A DNA stretch of 64,000 bases from Lachnospiraceae bacterium 10-1 (lineage in GTDB: Bacteria; Bacillota; Clostridia; Lachnospirales; Lachnospiraceae). The position numbers and the translations under genes were made by a program. Positions 16,748-26,003 of this stretch are shown here, one piece after another. Every line of letters begins with the position of its first letter. The stretch's first letter is position 1. Below the pieces are notes generated by a model, which saw only the letters and a program-made list of their open reading frames with translations, was not told where the DNA came from and ran no database searches. The stretch lies in assembly GCA_000403495.2 (NCBI GenBank), contig KE159810.1, positions 1,012,951-1,076,950 on the forward strand, read 5' to 3'.

Positions 16748-18361
16748 ATGAAAAAAATGAAACGCGTGCTGTTGGCAGGTGCAAGCGTCATGTCCTTATG
16801 CTTTCTGCTAATGCCTATTATAGCTTTTGCCGCAGAAGAAGAAACATACACACCTTCCATGTATGCAACAATCTGGGCTCTTGTGCCTCCCATCGTTGCA
16901 ATCGTGCTTGCACTTATTACTAAAGAAGTCTACAGTTCTTTATTTATAGGAATACTGGTCGGGGGACTGTTCTATTCAAACTTCAGCTTTGAAGGAACTG
17001 TCACGCATATATTCAATGACGGATTTGTATCCGTTCTTTCCGACAGTTATAATGTAGGTATTTTAATTTTCCTTGTTATTTTAGGGACTATGGTATGTCT
17101 TATGAATCGTGGCGGAGGTTCCGCCGCTTTCGGCCACTTTGCCAAGGAAAAAATAAAAACGCGGACAGGCGCACAGCTTGCAACCATCGCACTGGGCGTA
17201 CTTATTTTTATTGATGATTATTTTAACTGCCTTACAGTGGGAAGTGTTATGAAGCCTGTTACCGACGAGCACAAAGTTTCCCGTGCAAAGTTAGCATACT
17301 TAATTGACGCAACAGCCGCTCCTATTTGTATTATTGCACCTATCTCTTCCTGGGCTGCCGCAGTTTCCGGATTTGTAGAAGGGGAAGATGGTTTTTCCAT
17401 TTTTATCAAAGCAATCCCTTACAATTACTATGCCCTTCTTACTATTATAATGATGATCGCACTTGTTCTTTTAAAGGTAGACTTTGGTTCCATGAAAACT
17501 CATGAAGCAAATGCTTTAAAAGGCGACCTTTTTACCACTTCAAATCAGGCAGCAGGAAATGAAGATACCGCTCCTGTAAATTCAAAAGGCAAAGTAATCG
17601 ATCTGGTGATCCCAATTATTACTTTAATTATCTGTTGTGTTATCGGTATGATTTACACCGGTGGTTTTTTTGCAGGCGAGAATTTTGTTACTGCGTTTTC
17701 CAATTCAGATGCTTCTGTAGGCCTTGCTTTGGGAAGCATATTTGCAATGATTATTACTATTGTTATCTACTTAATAAGAAGAGTCCTTACCTTCAGTGAA
17801 TGCATGGAATGCCTTCCTTCCGGGTTTAAGGCAATGGTACCTGCCATATTAATTCTGACCTTTGCGTGGACGCTAAAGGCCATGACTGACAGCCTTGGCG
17901 CTGCCGTATTTGTTGCCTCCGCTATGGAGCAAAGTGCAACAGGACTTATGAATTTCCTGCCTGCAATTATTTTCCTGGTAGGATGTTTTCTGGCATTTTC
18001 CACCGGAACCTCATGGGGCACTTTTGGTATTTTAATTCCCATTGTAGTTGCAGTATTTGCCAATTCAAATCCTCAGCTAATGATTATTTCCATTTCCGCC
18101 TGTATGGCCGGTGCTGTATGCGGAGACCATTGTTCTCCTATTTCAGATACCACCATCATGGCAAGTGCCGGTGCACAATGTAATCACGTAAATCATGTTA
18201 CCACCCAGCTTCCTTATGCGCTCTTAGCTGCCGGTATTTCCTTCTTTACTTACTTAGTTGCTGGTTTTGTGCAAAATCCCTGGGTGCCGCTTCCCATCGG
18301 AATTATACTGCTTCTTTTGTGTTTGTTTGGTATTAAGGCAAATCAGAAGCCGCAGGAATAA
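16748..18361 (+). CDS. nhaC: NhaC-family Na+/H+ antiporter
   Basis: This 537-residue membrane protein of the NhaC family has a cleavable-looking N-terminal hydrophobic segment and then about 11 helices. Family marks are GTSWGTFGILIPIVVAVFA and CMAGAVCGDHCSPISDTTIMASAGAQCNHVNHV near the C-terminus. It would exchange cytoplasmic Na+ for protons; some relatives swap malate/lactate or amino acids, so the solute is not certain. The start at 16748 follows AAAGGGG; an earlier ATG at 16715 lacks a site. An Na+ exporter fits the sodium-type ATP synthase at the left end. Confidence 0.88.
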   Translation: MKKMKRVLLAGASVMSLCFLLMPIIAFAAEEETYTPSMYATIWALVPPIVAIVLALITKEVYSSLFIGILVGGLFYSNFSFEGTVTHIFNDGFVSVLSDSYNVGILIFLVILGTMVCLMNRGGGSAAFGHFAKEKIKTRTGAQLATIALGVLIFIDDYFNCLTVGSVMKPVTDEHKVSRAKLAYLIDATAAPICIIAPISSWAAAVSGFVEGEDGFSIFIKAIPYNYYALLTIIMMIALVLLKVDFGSMKTHEANALKGDLFTTSNQAAGNEDTAPVNSKGKVIDLVIPIITLIICCVIGMIYTGGFFAGENFVTAFSNSDASVGLALGSIFAMIITIVIYLIRRVLTFSECMECLPSGFKAMVPAILILTFAWTLKAMTDSLGAAVFVASAMEQSATGLMNFLPAIIFLVGCFLAFSTGTSWGTFGILIPIVVAVFANSNPQLMIISISACMAGAVCGDHCSPISDTTIMASAGAQCNHVNHVTTQLPYALLAAGISFFTYLVAGFVQNPWVPLPIGIILLLLCLFGIKANQKPQE

Positions 18362-18384
18362 TTTAATTATTTCTACTATAATAA

Positions 18385-18431
18385 AAGGCGCTGTGCCGGA
18401 ATTTTGATTTCTGGTGCAGCGCCTTATTTAT
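18385..18431 (+). terminator. Terminator after the NhaC gene
   Basis: AAGGCGCTG (18385-18393) pairs with CAGCGCCTT (18417-18425), and the inner bases CCGGAA/TTCTGG extend the stem. It is followed by ATTTATT. Confidence 0.8.
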
Positions 18432-18466
18432 TCGTCGTTTCATATAAAGGTGAATATATCTGTCAT

Positions 18467-18658
18467 TTATAGTGCTTCGATTTTCGCCATCAAATCATTT
18501 ATGTCCATGCCATGAACCATAGCCGCTTCTTCAAGGCTTTCAGCCTGCGCGGAAGGGCATCCTAAGCAGTGCATGCCTGCTTCCATAAGAACAGGAGCCA
18601 CGTTCGGATTGGTTCTTAAAATTTCACCAATTGTCATGTCTTTGGTAATCTGTGCCAT
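18467..18658 (-). CDS. DUF1858 domain protein
   Basis: This 63-residue protein consists of one DUF1858 domain: [18 protein letters not shown], then the redox pair in [11 protein letters not shown] (CxxC) and [19 protein letters not shown]. The family is often fused or adjacent to hybrid-cluster proteins and is thought to bind metal or a disulfide in anaerobic redox chemistry; the exact function is unknown. AAAGGAGG lies upstream. It stands alone between the NhaC gene and pflB and is read away from pflB. Confidence 0.9.
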   Translation of the reverse strand: MAQITKDMTIGEILRTNPNVAPVLMEAGMHCLGCPSAQAESLEEAAMVHGMDINDLMAKIEAL

Positions 18659-19093
18659 AATATATAACCTCCTTTAATTGTGAGCATTCATTTCAGCAGA
18701 TTCTTTTTAACATCTGCGCCATTACAGTATAATACTTTGCCCAGTTTCTGGCAAGCTTAATCCTTTATTCTGCTTCAATCCTTGATCAACATATTTTTTC
18801 AACAATTACAGGTGTGCCATTGCAACGTTTTTACGTACGTAAACTTATTCCATTTTTTCTCACACAATTGCCGCTGCAAAGCTCTGTTTTTCATTTAAAA
18901 TACTGTTTTTCCATCTATGAACACTTTTTACAAAAAATTTCTAAAATTTCCCTAAAATCCGTACTTTGTTCATAAAAAAGTACACTCTTTGCCTTGACTG
19001 TAAATGACATTGTAACATATAATGAGGGTACGGTAATAGCATAGTTTTATGCACAAATAAATCAAATAATTTTAAATAGGAGGCTTACGCAAA
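18659..19093 (+). promoter_or_regulatory. Regulatory region of the pyruvate formate-lyase operon
   Basis: This is a 435-bp region without genes. The promoter is TTGACT (18994-18999) and TATAAT (19018-19023) with an 18-bp spacer, about 70 bp before pflB. Two dyads lie upstream: the perfect 14-bp palindrome TTTACGTACGTAAA (18830-18843) and GTACTTT/AAAGTAC (18961-18967 with 18977-18983) just ahead of the -35. Both are candidate operators for redox or carbon regulation. AGGAGG precedes the start codon. Confidence 0.65.
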
Positions 19094-21133
19094 ATGAGAC
19101 CAGAATGGAAAGATTTTGTAGGCGGCAAGTGGGAAAACGAAGTTAACGTACGCGACTTCATTCAAAGAAACTATCATCCTTATGATGGTGATGAATCCTT
19201 CTTAGCTGAAGCTACACAGAACACAAAAGACTTATGGCAGATGGTACTTGATCTGCAGAAGAAAGAACGTGAGGCAGGCGGTGTTCTTGATATGGATACC
19301 AAGGTTGTATCCACAATTACCTCACACGGACCTGGTTACTTAGACAAGTCCAAAGAGACCATCGTTGGTTTCCAGACAGATGCACCTTTTAAGCGTTCCT
19401 TACAGCCTTACGGCGGTATCAGAATGGCAGAAAAAGCTTGTGCAGACAACGGTTACGAAGTTGATCCTGAAATCAGTGAGTTCTTCTCAACACATAGAAA
19501 AACACACAATGCAGGATGTTTTGACGCATATAATGCTGAAATGAGAGCATGTCGTTCCGCACATATCATTACAGGACTTCCGGATGCATACGGACGTGGA
19601 CGTATCATTGGTGATTACAGACGTGTTGCTCTTTATGGTATTGACAGACTGATCGAAGATAAAATGGCACAGAAGGATTCTACCGGCCGTGTTATGACTG
19701 ATGATGTAATCCGTCTTCGTGAAGAACTTTCCGAGCAGATGGTTGCTCTTAAAATGATGAAGGAAATGGCTGCTTCTTATGGCTGTGATATTTCCAAGCC
19801 CGCAACCAATGTACAGGAAGCTATTCAGGCTGTTTACTTTGGATATTTATGTTCAGTTAAGGAGCAGAACGGTGCTGCAATGAGCCTTGGACGTACTTCT
19901 ACCTTCCTTGACTGCTACGCAGAAAGAGACCTTGCTAACGGAACATTCACAGAACAGCAGATTCAGGAATTTGTTGATCACTTTATTATGAAGCTGCGCT
20001 GCGTTAAGTTTGCACGTACTCCTGAGTACAACCAGATTTTCGCAGGCGATCCTGTATGGGTAACCGAATCTCTTGGCGGTGTTGGTGTTGACGGACGTCC
20101 TATGGTAACAAAGATGAGCTTCCGTTATCTGCATACACTTACCAACTTAGGTCCCAGTCCTGAACCTAACTTAACAGTTCTCTGGTCCACAAGACTTCCT
20201 GAAAACTGGAAGAAATACTGTGCAAAGATGTCTATTCAGACCTCTTCCATTCAGTATGAAAATGATGACCTTATGAGAGTAACCCACGGTGATGACTACG
20301 GTATTGCATGTTGTGTATCTTCTATGGTTATTGGTAAAGAAATGCAGTTCTTCGGTGCCAGAGCAAACCTTGCTAAATGTCTGCTTTACGCATTAAACGG
20401 TGGTGTTGATGAAGTCACCAAGAAACAGGTAGGTCCCAAGTATCGTCCTGTTGTGGGTGATGTGCTTGACTTTGATGATGTATACAGCAAGTTCATCGAC
20501 ATGATGGAATGGCAGGCAGATGTATATGTAAATACTCTGAATATCATTCATTATATGCATGACAAGTACTGCTACGAAAGAGCTGAGATGGCGCTTCATG
20601 ACAGAGATGTTAAGCGTTACTTCGCAACAGGTGTTGCAGGTCTTTCTATCGTTGCTGACTCCTTATCAGCAATTAAGCATGCAAAGGTAGAAGTTGTCAG
20701 AGATGAAGACGGTATCATCGTTGACTTTAAGACAACAGGCGACTTCCCTAAATACGGAAATGATGATGATCGTGTAGACAGCATTGCACAGGATGTTGTT
20801 CATAAATTCATGACAGCAATCAGAAGACATCATACCTACAGAAATGGTGTTCCTACCACTTCCATTCTTACCATTACTTCTAATGTAACTTATGGTAAGG
20901 CAACAGGAAACACACCTGACGGACGTAAGAAAGGCCAGCCTTTCGCTCCTGGTGCTAACCCGATGCATGGACGTGATACTCACGGTGCGGTAGCATCCTT
21001 ATCTTCTGTATCCAAGCTTCCTTTCAATGATGCACAGGATGGTATCTCTAATACCTTCACCATCATTCCCGGAGCACTTGGCAAGGAAGACAAAGTATTT
21101 GCTGGTGATATTGAACTTGATTTAAATAAGTAA
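19094..21133 (+). CDS. pflB: Pyruvate formate-lyase core lacking the glycyl-radical domain
   Basis: This 679-residue glycyl radical enzyme core converts pyruvate and CoA to acetyl-CoA and formate. The active-site cysteine pair is C406-C407 in [26 protein letters not shown]. The rest follows E. coli PflB closely up to [19 protein letters not shown]. It then ends, where normal PflB (about 760 residues) continues into the C-terminal domain with the radical glycine. That domain is encoded separately at 21387-21629. The stop codon is followed by a fresh ribosome binding site, so it is not a simple frameshift. Activation needs the pflA product and the separate domain. Confidence 0.93.
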   Translation: MRPEWKDFVGGKWENEVNVRDFIQRNYHPYDGDESFLAEATQNTKDLWQMVLDLQKKEREAGGVLDMDTKVVSTITSHGPGYLDKSKETIVGFQTDAPFKRSLQPYGGIRMAEKACADNGYEVDPEISEFFSTHRKTHNAGCFDAYNAEMRACRSAHIITGLPDAYGRGRIIGDYRRVALYGIDRLIEDKMAQKDSTGRVMTDDVIRLREELSEQMVALKMMKEMAASYGCDISKPATNVQEAIQAVYFGYLCSVKEQNGAAMSLGRTSTFLDCYAERDLANGTFTEQQIQEFVDHFIMKLRCVKFARTPEYNQIFAGDPVWVTESLGGVGVDGRPMVTKMSFRYLHTLTNLGPSPEPNLTVLWSTRLPENWKKYCAKMSIQTSSIQYENDDLMRVTHGDDYGIACCVSSMVIGKEMQFFGARANLAKCLLYALNGGVDEVTKKQVGPKYRPVVGDVLDFDDVYSKFIDMMEWQADVYVNTLNIIHYMHDKYCYERAEMALHDRDVKRYFATGVAGLSIVADSLSAIKHAKVEVVRDEDGIIVDFKTTGDFPKYGNDDDRVDSIAQDVVHKFMTAIRRHHTYRNGVPTTSILTITSNVTYGKATGNTPDGRKKGQPFAPGANPMHGRDTHGAVASLSSVSKLPFNDAQDGISNTFTIIPGALGKEDKVFAGDIELDLNK

Positions 21134-21163
21134 TTATAATCCACTTTCAGGAGGTGCAATGCA

Positions 21164-21367
21164 ATGGATGACAATAAAATGATCGATGACCTTGTAAAAA
21201 TGCTGGATTCCGGCATGGCTATGGGGGTAGGACATGTAAACGTGGACTATGATGAGACAAAAGAAAAGTCAAAAGAGGTTCAGACTATGGGATGCACAGA
21301 TTGCTCCAGAACTCCTCTGGCATGTAGTGTACCTACCCTGGAAGATGGCTTGGATGATTTTCATTAA
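21164..21367 (+). CDS. 67-residue Cys-containing paralogue of the PFL linker
   Basis: This small protein lies between the PFL core and the radical domain and has its own CAGGAGGTG site. Its first half, IDDLVKMLDSGMAMGVGHVNVDYDE, aligns with [23 protein letters not shown] of the next gene, but it lacks the [13 protein letters not shown] glycyl loop. Its second half instead has MGCTDCSRTPLACSVP, a CxxC plus a third cysteine, then LEDGLDDF. It may stabilise the core, shuttle the radical or sense redox state. No known family was recognised beyond the local similarity. Confidence 0.75.
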   Translation: MDDNKMIDDLVKMLDSGMAMGVGHVNVDYDETKEKSKEVQTMGCTDCSRTPLACSVPTLEDGLDDFH

Positions 21368-21386
21368 TAAAAGGAGGTAAATTATT

Positions 21387-21629
21387 ATGGCAACAAATAC
21401 AGCACAGGTAGATAATTTAGTATCATTATTAGATGGTTACGCAACAAAAGGCGGACATCATCTTAATGTTAATGTGTTAAACAGAGATATGTTATTAGAT
21501 GCTCAAAAGCATCCCGAGAACTATCCTCAGCTTACAATCCGTGTTTCCGGATACGCTGTTAACTTTATAAAGTTAACACCTGAGCAGCAGGCTGATGTTA
21601 TTTCCCGTACATTCCATGAATCTATCTAA
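21387..21629 (+). CDS. Stand-alone glycyl-radical domain of pyruvate formate-lyase
   Basis: This 80-residue protein corresponds to the last part of PflB and to the GrcA/YfiD spare domain. The radical glycine is G55 in [15 protein letters not shown], followed by [18 protein letters not shown], as at the end of E. coli Pfl[17 protein letters not shown] precedes it. It starts after AAAAGGAGG and ends before a strong terminator. GrcA rescues oxygen-cleaved PflB in other bacteria; here the main enzyme has no such domain of its own, so this protein should be essential for activity. Confidence 0.92.
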   Translation: MATNTAQVDNLVSLLDGYATKGGHHLNVNVLNRDMLLDAQKHPENYPQLTIRVSGYAVNFIKLTPEQQADVISRTFHESI

Positions 21630-21648
21630 CATTAACCAAATGTTAATT

Positions 21649-21682
21649 AGCCCTCCGGTCGTTTGACTGGAGGGCTTTTTTA
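21649..21682 (+). terminator. Terminator of the split pfl operon
   Basis: AGCCCTCCGGTC (21649-21660) pairs with GACTGGAGGGCT (21665-21676) over 12 bp with one G-T pair and a 4-nt loop. TTTTTT follows. Confidence 0.92.
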
Positions 21683-21692
21683 TAGACTTAAT

Positions 21693-21905
21693 TTATTTTT
21701 CATCCCTTTTAAATTCCAGAATGTCTCCTGGCTGGCAGTCCAACACATCACAGATTGCATTTAAAGTAGAAAATCTGATTGCGCTTACCTTTCCGGTCTT
21801 AATATTGGAAAGATTCACATTTGCAATTCCAACCTTCTCTGCAAGTTCATTTAAGGAAATTTTCCGATCCGCCATCATACGGTCTAATCTTAAAATAATT
21901 GCCAC
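21693..21905 (-). CDS. XRE-family regulator (YozG-like)
   Basis: This 70-residue helix-turn-helix protein reads MAIILRLDRMMADRKISLNELAEKVGIANVNLSNIKTGKVSAIRFSTLNAICDVLDCQPGDILEF. The pattern is typical of the short YozG/Cro-type regulators paired with DUF2975 membrane proteins. It starts with GTG at 21905 after GGAGG. It follows the DUF2975 gene by 15 bp and converges on the pfl terminator. The pair probably forms a self-contained regulatory unit; no target is visible. Confidence 0.88.
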   Translation of the reverse strand: MAIILRLDRMMADRKISLNELAEKVGIANVNLSNIKTGKVSAIRFSTLNAICDVLDCQPGDILEFKRDEK

Positions 21906-21920
21906 TTTATCCGCCTCCTT

Positions 21921-22463
21921 CTATAATGTTTCATCTGACTGCTTCTGCAGCTCGCATCCATATTCAAAAATATTAAGGACACACCATGATGCCAGTCCTG
22001 CTATCAATCCAATGCCAAGACTTGTTGATAATGTATACAAGGTAAGCAATATAAAGGTTATTCTTAAATTCCTGATGACCTTGGGTTGAAATGGTGAATA
22101 GCTCTCCTGAAATGTTTTAAAAACCTTTCCTACAAAATGGAGAACTACAGTGAAACAGACTAATACCACTCCCATTTCCGTCAAATATAACCCCAGAGCC
22201 AGTGCAATCTGTCCATCCTCCATCATATGCTGCAGCATCTGCCCCTCAAAAGCCCAGTCAAATTCTTCTACTGTAAATTCACCATATCTCAAAGCTGCAT
22301 CAAATGATGCGTTGAAAAATTCCTGCCTCCCTATCATAATAAATCCTGTAATCAAAAGAATCACTGCTACCACGATAAGAAAAATTTTAACAATGTTGGT
22401 CACTGTAAATGCCGCCTTACTGCTTTTTTGAATCTTTTTAATTTTTAAATTGTTCTCGTTCAT
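21921..22463 (-). CDS. DUF2975 membrane protein
   Basis: This 180-residue protein has four hydrophobic segments (about 20-42, 72-100, 125-145, 150-170) in the DUF2975 arrangement. The helix GQIALALGLYLTEMGVVLVCFTVVLHFVGKVF is followed by the conserved motif for a short cytoplasmic loop, ESYSPFQPKVIRNLRIT. ATG 22463 follows GAGGGAGAT; a longer reading from 22514 is less likely. DUF2975 proteins are nearly always next to a YozG-like regulator, as here, suggesting a membrane signal to transcription link. The signal is unknown. Confidence 0.85.
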   Translation of the reverse strand: MNENNLKIKKIQKSSKAAFTVTNIVKIFLIVVAVILLITGFIMIGRQEFFNASFDAALRYGEFTVEEFDWAFEGQMLQHMMEDGQIALALGLYLTEMGVVLVCFTVVLHFVGKVFKTFQESYSPFQPKVIRNLRITFILLTLYTLSTSLGIGLIAGLASWCVLNIFEYGCELQKQSDETL

Positions 22464-22796
22464 ATCTCCCTCTTTTCCGCACTGCTTTTTTACACGATGC
22501 CTGCAAATCTGCAATGCTGATATACTTTAACAGCCATAATCATCCTGGCAGCTTCATATATGCACTTCGCCTTAGTATGCTTTCTGTTATGTCTATCAGG
22601 CTGTTATCTGCCTTATGTACTCATATTATACCCTATATATATGTTTGTCAATAATAATTTAATGATAAACATTAATTATTTTACTTTTTATATTATTCCA
22701 TTGTTTTTTAGATACAATCTGTTATACTATATATTGGATAGTAAAAAGAAATGTTTCAATAAAAAATGCCGTTTATGCGGCGGAAAGAGTGAAAAT
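22464..22796 (+). promoter_or_regulatory. Divergent region upstream of pflA
   Basis: This is 333 bp of AT-rich DNA with no convincing gene. A candidate promoter is TTGTTT (22701-22706) and TATACT (22723-22728) at a 16-bp spacing, about 70 bp before the pflA start. No clear dyad or riboswitch was seen. Confidence 0.5.
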
Positions 22797-23555
22797 ATGC
22801 AAGGAAGAATTCATTCATTAGAAAGCTTCGGCACTGTAGACGGTCCCGGCACCCGATTTGTGGTATTTGTTCAAGGCTGCCCTATGCGCTGTGCATACTG
22901 CCATAACCCTGACACCTGGGCTATGAGCGGCGGTACTATGATGGAACCGGAAGAAATTTTTGAACAATATAAAAGAAACCAGGAATTCTATAAAAAAGGG
23001 GGAATCACTGTTACCGGCGGTGAACCGCTTATGCAAGTGGACTTTCTAATTGATTTATTTACGATTGCAAAAGCCAGCCACGTCCATACCTGCATTGATT
23101 CTTCAGGCATTGCTTTTAAGCCGGACAATACGGAATTTATCAAAAAGCTGGATAAATTAATGGAATTGACCGACCTTGTGATGCTGGATATTAAACATAT
23201 TGATCCGGAAAAGCACAAGGAACTTACCGCTCAGCCCAATGATGGTATTCTGGCCTTTGCTTCTTACTTAAATGAAAAGCATGTGGATATGTGGATCAGG
23301 CATGTAGTTGTCCCCGGAATCACTGATGACGATAATTACTTATATAAGCTGGGTTATTTTATCGGACAGTTTTCTAACTTAAAAGCTCTTGATGTATTAC
23401 CTTATCATACTATGGGTGAAAACAAATACGAAAAACTGGGAATTCCTTATAAATTAGCTGGCGTTCCCGCTATGGATAAAAATAAAATTGTTGAGAAAAA
23501 AGAAGTTATTTTAAATGGCATCAAGGATCGCAGAAAAGAGAACTCTGCTTCATAA
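22797..23555 (+). CDS. pflA: Pyruvate formate-lyase activating enzyme
   Basis: This 252-residue radical SAM enzyme places the glycyl radical on pyruvate formate-lyase. The [4Fe-4S] motif is CPMRCAYC, preceded by FGTVDGPGTRFVVFVQG. GITVTGGEPLMQ binds SAM, and TCIDSSG and HVVVPGITD follow as in known PflA. The start MQGRIHSLES at 22797 fits the family; in-frame sequence upstream is low-complexity and unrelated. In this organism the substrate is probably the separate 80-residue radical domain. The ferredoxin gene downstream may supply electrons. Confidence 0.94.
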   Translation: MQGRIHSLESFGTVDGPGTRFVVFVQGCPMRCAYCHNPDTWAMSGGTMMEPEEIFEQYKRNQEFYKKGGITVTGGEPLMQVDFLIDLFTIAKASHVHTCIDSSGIAFKPDNTEFIKKLDKLMELTDLVMLDIKHIDPEKHKELTAQPNDGILAFASYLNEKHVDMWIRHVVVPGITDDDNYLYKLGYFIGQFSNLKALDVLPYHTMGENKYEKLGIPYKLAGVPAMDKNKIVEKKEVILNGIKDRRKENSAS

Positions 23556-23648
23556 TTTAATACTTGTATTCCCTATGATTTTATATTAGAATGTATTAAG
23601 AGTGATTGATAATTTTATATCAGGCATATTTTTAAGGAGGTTTAGGTT

Positions 23649-23819
23649 ATGGCATATGTAATTAGTGACGCTTGCATCTCTTGCGGTGCTTGTGCCGGAC
23701 AGTGTCCTGTTGGCGCTATCAGCGAAGGCGATGGAAAATTCGAAATCAATGCTGATACATGCATCAGTTGTGGTTCCTGTGCAGGCGGATGTCCTGTTGG
23801 CGCCATTTCTGAAGAATAG
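23649..23819 (+). CDS. 2[4Fe-4S] clostridial-type ferredoxin
   Basis: This 56-residue electron carrier is built from two related halves. Motif 1 is CISCGACAGQCP and motif 2 is CISCGSCAGGCP, each a CxxCxxCxxxCP pattern, and the ends repeat VGAISE. AAGGAGG lies upstream, and a perfect terminator follows. It probably accepts electrons from pyruvate oxidation or serves the radical SAM activase encoded just before it. A 63-codon reading in another frame over the same DNA is a shadow. Confidence 0.95.
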   Translation: MAYVISDACISCGACAGQCPVGAISEGDGKFEINADTCISCGSCAGGCPVGAISEE

Positions 23820-23831
23820 TCAAGGCGAAGT

Positions 23832-23867
23832 AAAAGGCTGTCACATTAAACTGTGACAGCCTTTTTT
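23832..23867 (+). terminator. Terminator after ferredoxin
   Basis: AAAAGGCTGTCACA (23832-23845) pairs perfectly with TGTGACAGCCTTTT (23852-23865) over 14 bp with a 6-nt loop and a T run. It also serves the convergent MerR-like gene. Confidence 0.93.
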
Positions 23868-23873
23868 CAGCTT

Positions 23874-24590
23874 TTAAACATTGACTTTCTTCTTCCAGAA
23901 AAATCCAACCTTCTGTTTATCCTTTTTTTGTATATCAATTTCATTGGAATTTATCATTTCCTCCGGATTGTCATTTTTTTCCGAATGTCTTTCCTTCTTT
24001 TCCATCCTAACGCTGTTTCCCTTTTTACCTCTCTTATTTCTTTGCCGAAGAAGATCATCAATCTGCCGGAAATGTTCCTCCTGCCTGCTGATTCGTTCTT
24101 CTTCCCTCGCATCTTCCCGCTCCTCCTGAAGGCGGAACTGATAATCCAGCTCTTTTAACAAACTTTCCTTCACTTCCCTGACAAGTTCCTCATTGCTGCT
24201 ATGTACTGCCTCCACAATCATTTCTTTTAACAATTGCTGCAGTCGTATATTTTTCTGCTCTCTGGTTTCCTCCTGAACTGTTATATCGCTTTCAGACACA
24301 GGCAGGAACTCTCCTTTTTTCACCATAAGCACATGACGCTTGCCTATGTCACTCTGAAATCCGCCGCTTTTCAAGATATGGCGTATGGCCTTTAACTGTA
24401 ATCCCTGCTCTTTTAATTCCTTGATCTTTTGAAATTGATTGATATCTTCTTCCGTATAGTAACGATGCCCCATTTCGTTTCTTTTGGCAGGCATGTCAAG
24501 TTCCTCCTCCCAGTACCTGAGTACATGAGCCTCAACCTGCACCTGCCTGGCAGCGTCAGAAATCATAAAAATCTTTTCCGCCTGTTTCAT
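23874..24590 (-). CDS. MerR-family DNA-binding protein with charged coiled-coil tail
   Basis: This 238-residue protein has an N-terminal MerR helix-turn-helix (MISDAARQVQVEAHVLRYWEEELDMPAKRNEMGHRYYTEEDINQF), then a long charged helix (EEREDAREEERISRQEEHFRQ) and a basic tail. It lacks a C-terminal ligand pocket, which resembles RacA-like or chromosome-organising MerR proteins more than metal sensors. ATG 24590 follows AAAGGAG. It is just downstream of the replicative helicase gene, a hint of a role in DNA or cell-cycle control, not proof. Confidence 0.8.
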   Translation of the reverse strand: MKQAEKIFMISDAARQVQVEAHVLRYWEEELDMPAKRNEMGHRYYTEEDINQFQKIKELKEQGLQLKAIRHILKSGGFQSDIGKRHVLMVKKGEFLPVSESDITVQEETREQKNIRLQQLLKEMIVEAVHSSNEELVREVKESLLKELDYQFRLQEEREDAREEERISRQEEHFRQIDDLLRQRNKRGKKGNSVRMEKKERHSEKNDNPEEMINSNEIDIQKKDKQKVGFFWKKKVNV

Positions 24591-24656
24591 AATAAATAAC
24601 TCCTTTCTAAAAAAGGACATGCCTGTTGCGGCTTGTCCTCTTTCGTAAAATATATT

Positions 24657-25997
24657 TTATTTTTGTAGATTTGCAAACTTGGTATAATCCGGCAGCCATA
24701 CCAGCTCCACCGTACCTATAGGACCATTTCTCTGCTTTGCAATAATGATCTCTGCAATTCCCTTTTTCTCGGTATCTTTGTTATAATAATCATCTCTATA
24801 AATAAACATTACCACGTCGGCATCCTGCTCAATTGCACCCGACTCACGAAGGTCTGAAAGCATAGGCCTGTGATCAGGTCTTTGCTCTACCGCACGGCTC
24901 AGCTGGGATAATGCAACTACAGGTACACTAAGCTCTCTGGCAAGAGCCTTTAGGGAACGGGAAATATCAGATATTTCCTGCTGTCTTGAATCAGATCCCC
25001 GCCCGCTTCCGCTCATCAATTGTAAATAGTCAATGATAATCAGCTTTAGGTCATGTTCTAACTTATATTTCCGGCATTTAGAACGCAGCTCTGAAATACT
25101 GATTCCCGGCGTATCATCTATAATCAAATTAGATTTTCCAATTACTCCCGCACTTTCAATCAGCTTTTCCCATTCCGCATCGGACAAGTTCCCTGTACGC
25201 AAATGCTGGGAATCGACTCTGGACTCCAGCGAAAAGAGACGATTCACAAGCTGCTCCTTGCTCATTTCCAAACTGAAAATTGCAGTGGTCTGATCCAGTT
25301 TAAATGCCACATGCTGGGCAATATTAAGTACGAACGCTGTTTTTCCCATAGAAGGCCTTGCTGCTACTAAAATCAGGTCAGAAGGCTGCATGCCGGCTGT
25401 TCTGTAATCCAGATCAATAAATCCTGTGGCAATGCCAGTCACATTTCCACTGCTTTTAGATGCCTTTTCAATTTTATCCATAGCATTCATTACAATCTGC
25501 CGGATCGGAACAAATTCTCCGGTGTTTCTTTTCTGGACCAGCTCAAAAACTCTTTTTTCAGTGTCCTCTAAAATAACTTCCAGATTTTCTTTTCCAGTAT
25601 AACAGGTGTTGGCAATTTCTTCATTTAAACGGATCAGCTTACGCAGTGTGGCTTTTTCCGCCACAATATTCGCATAATACTTTATATTTGCAGAAGTAGG
25701 AACTGCTGTAATCAAATCTCTGATAAATTCCAGGCTGCTGACCTCAGGCGGCACATCCTTTTCACGAAGCCGATCCTGCAGCGTTACCAGATCTACAGGC
25801 CTGCCCTCATCATTTAATTCCACCATAGTGTCAAAAATGATGCCATACTGTTTTCCATAAAAATCATCACCGCATATAATTTCTGATCCAATCGTAATTG
25901 CTTCACGATCCATGATCATTGCGCCAATCACCGATTGCTCTGCTTCAATACTGTGCGGCAATACACGCTTTAAAAGCGCCTCATCCGTTACTGCCAT
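24657..25997 (-). CDS. dnaB: Replicative DNA helicase DnaB
   Basis: This 446-residue hexameric helicase unwinds the fork. The N-terminal DnaB domain (LPHSIEAEQSVIGAMI, about 10-115) precedes a RecA-like C-terminal domain with Walker A ARPSMGKTAF, Walker B LIIIDYLQLM, and SQLSRAVEQRPDHRPMLSDLRESGAIEQDAD. No intein is present in the Walker region. It lies 6 bp behind rplI in the Firmicutes order gdpP-rplI-dnaB (called dnaC in Bacillus). Length is normal. Confidence 0.97.
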   Translation of the reverse strand: MAVTDEALLKRVLPHSIEAEQSVIGAMIMDREAITIGSEIICGDDFYGKQYGIIFDTMVELNDEGRPVDLVTLQDRLREKDVPPEVSSLEFIRDLITAVPTSANIKYYANIVAEKATLRKLIRLNEEIANTCYTGKENLEVILEDTEKRVFELVQKRNTGEFVPIRQIVMNAMDKIEKASKSSGNVTGIATGFIDLDYRTAGMQPSDLILVAARPSMGKTAFVLNIAQHVAFKLDQTTAIFSLEMSKEQLVNRLFSLESRVDSQHLRTGNLSDAEWEKLIESAGVIGKSNLIIDDTPGISISELRSKCRKYKLEHDLKLIIIDYLQLMSGSGRGSDSRQQEISDISRSLKALARELSVPVVALSQLSRAVEQRPDHRPMLSDLRESGAIEQDADVVMFIYRDDYYNKDTEKKGIAEIIIAKQRNGPIGTVELVWLPDYTKFANLQK

Positions 25998-26003
25998 CTA
26001 TGT

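Noticed and set aside
21133..21629. Sequencing frameshift in pflB
   Set aside because: About 250 bp, a separate ORF and two fresh ribosome binding sites lie between core and radical domain; a single indel cannot explain this.
23665..23856. 63-codon ORF over the ferredoxin gene
   Set aside because: It is in another frame of the Cys-rich repeat; the ferredoxin frame has both CxxCxxCxxxCP motifs and a good ribosome binding site.
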